Source: LC029 sp036676475
GTDB taxonomy: Bacteria; Bacillota; Bacilli; Aneurinibacillales; RAOX-1
NCBI GenBank assembly: GCA_036676475.1
Contig: JAKFCU010000056.1
Location: 1 to 7,010, forward strand
Length of the DNA stretch: 7,010 nt
Direction of reading: 5' to 3'
Of the stretch, positions 6,566-7,010 are shown in pieces (position 1 is the first letter of the stretch; the number at the start of each line of letters is the position of its first letter). A model generated the notes under the pieces. That model was not told where the DNA came from. It ran no database searches and was given only the letters and a program-made list of their open reading frames with translations. The position numbers and the translations under genes are program-made.

Positions 6566-6655
6566 TATATTCACCTCTTTGGATTATTAAAGTATCCATG
6601 GGAAGAACAGGATGAGAAATCAATCATATTTAGGTTTTCTAGTTTTGGCTTATTC

Positions 6656-6889
6656 ATGCAAGAGATGGTGAAAAAATGGTGGAGTGATCAAACTGGAAAA
6701 AGTGTGAACAAAGCGGGATATGATTAATTGGCTAATCTCACTTCATCCACGCCATGGAATACAGCACCAACGATTCAAGGTACTGTTCCAAATAGATATG
6801 TCATTGAAGGTTGGATAAGATTAACGACCGGAAGCGCACACGAGCTAAATACGGATTGGTGGGAAAAGAGAGTTTATAACGGCACTTAA
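6656..6889 (+). pseudogene. Possible remnant of a broken gene, unknown family
   Basis: From ATG 6656 the frame reads MQEMVKKWWSDQTGKSVNKA and a few more residues, stops at TAA 6725, then stays open for 53 more codons to TAA 6887. The second part includes TSSTPWNTAPTIQG and ends EGWIRLTTGSAHELNTDWW plus seven residues, a protein-like composition rich in Trp, Thr and Asn. The frame is also open upstream into the pdhA leader. No start codon with a ribosome binding site fits either part, and no ATG lies in the second part. I infer a decayed gene or fragment, but two chance open stretches are also possible. Family not recognised. It occupies the DNA where the pdhA promoter is expected. Confidence 0.3.
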
Positions 6890-6926
6890 AACCAAACCAA
6901 ATTAATTTTTTATTAAAAAATATAAT

Positions 6927-6954
6927 TTGTACAGTTCACTTATCGTGGTATAAT
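6927..6954 (+). promoter_or_regulatory. Extended -10 sigma-A promoter for the rightmost gene
   Basis: TTGTAC (6927-6932), a 16-base spacer and TATAAT (6949-6954) with TG at 6946-6947. An AT-rich tract at 6901-6926, including the palindromic TTTTTTATTAAAAAA, lies just upstream and could act as an UP element. Transcription should start near 6961, about 25 bases before the ATG at 6986. Confidence 0.75.
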
Positions 6955-6985
6955 TTACCTATTCTTGATAGGGGTGAGGTTGAGA

Positions 6986-7010
6986 ATGGGGAATTATACT
7001 GAAGGGGCTC
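6986..7010 (+). CDS. Start of an unidentified gene (cut by window end)
   Basis: ATG 6986 follows GGGGTGAGG (6971-6979) at a 6-base spacing and sits downstream of a good promoter. Only eight residues are visible (MGNYTEGA), too few to assign a function. The promoter, ribosome binding site and start together make a real gene likely. Confidence 0.6.

Noticed and set aside
6566..6574. GTG at 6574 as the pdhA start
   Set aside because: It overlaps the GAGGTG ribosome binding site of the ATG at 6565.

Overview
The window looks like chromosomal DNA from a low-GC, Gram-positive, Bacillus-type bacterium. The evidence is strong AGGAGG-type ribosome binding sites, sigma-A promoters of TTGACT/TATAGT and TGnTATAAT type, and a pyruvate dehydrogenase operon in the order E1alpha-E1beta-E2-E3, with proteins close in length and motif content to those of Bacillus subtilis PdhA-D.

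Left end (1-647): the start of a DUF438-family gene runs leftwards out of the window. About 350 bases separate it from a gene for a stand-alone PAS-domain protein running rightwards. This spacer holds a near-consensus CRP/FNR-type palindrome placed as expected for activation of the DUF438 gene, a near-perfect sigma-A promoter firing towards the PAS gene, and an 8-codon mini-ORF with an ideal ribosome binding site inside the long PAS leader.

Between the PAS gene and the pdh operon (1239-1686): two very small rightward ORFs of unknown nature or doubtful reality, then a GC-rich hairpin that can terminate transcription from both sides.

Main block (1687-6565, minus strand): pdhA, pdhB, pdhC and pdhD in transcription order. 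Spacing is 1 base between pdhA and pdhB, 69 bases between pdhB and pdhC, and 6 bases between pdhC and pdhD. Together they encode the complete pyruvate dehydrogenase complex. E1 (PdhA+PdhB, thiamine diphosphate) decarboxylates pyruvate, E2 (PdhC) carries the acetyl group on a lipoyl-lysine and passes it to CoA, and E3 (PdhD, FAD) reoxidises the dihydrolipoyl group with NAD+. All four have intact catalytic motifs. Two structures are not explained by coding: a perfect AT-rich palindrome in the pdhB-pdhC gap next to a TATAAT sequence, and a 14-bp perfect inverted repeat inside the pdhC linker-coding region.

Right end (6566-7010): the leader of pdhA, an apparent remnant of a broken rightward gene, an extended -10 promoter, and the first 25 bases of a new rightward gene.

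Most of the window is ordinary central metabolism. I see no phage, IS element, CRISPR array, tRNA or rRNA, and no clear evidence of an undescribed system. The most useful leads are the regulatory structures around the DUF438/PAS pair and inside the pdh operon.
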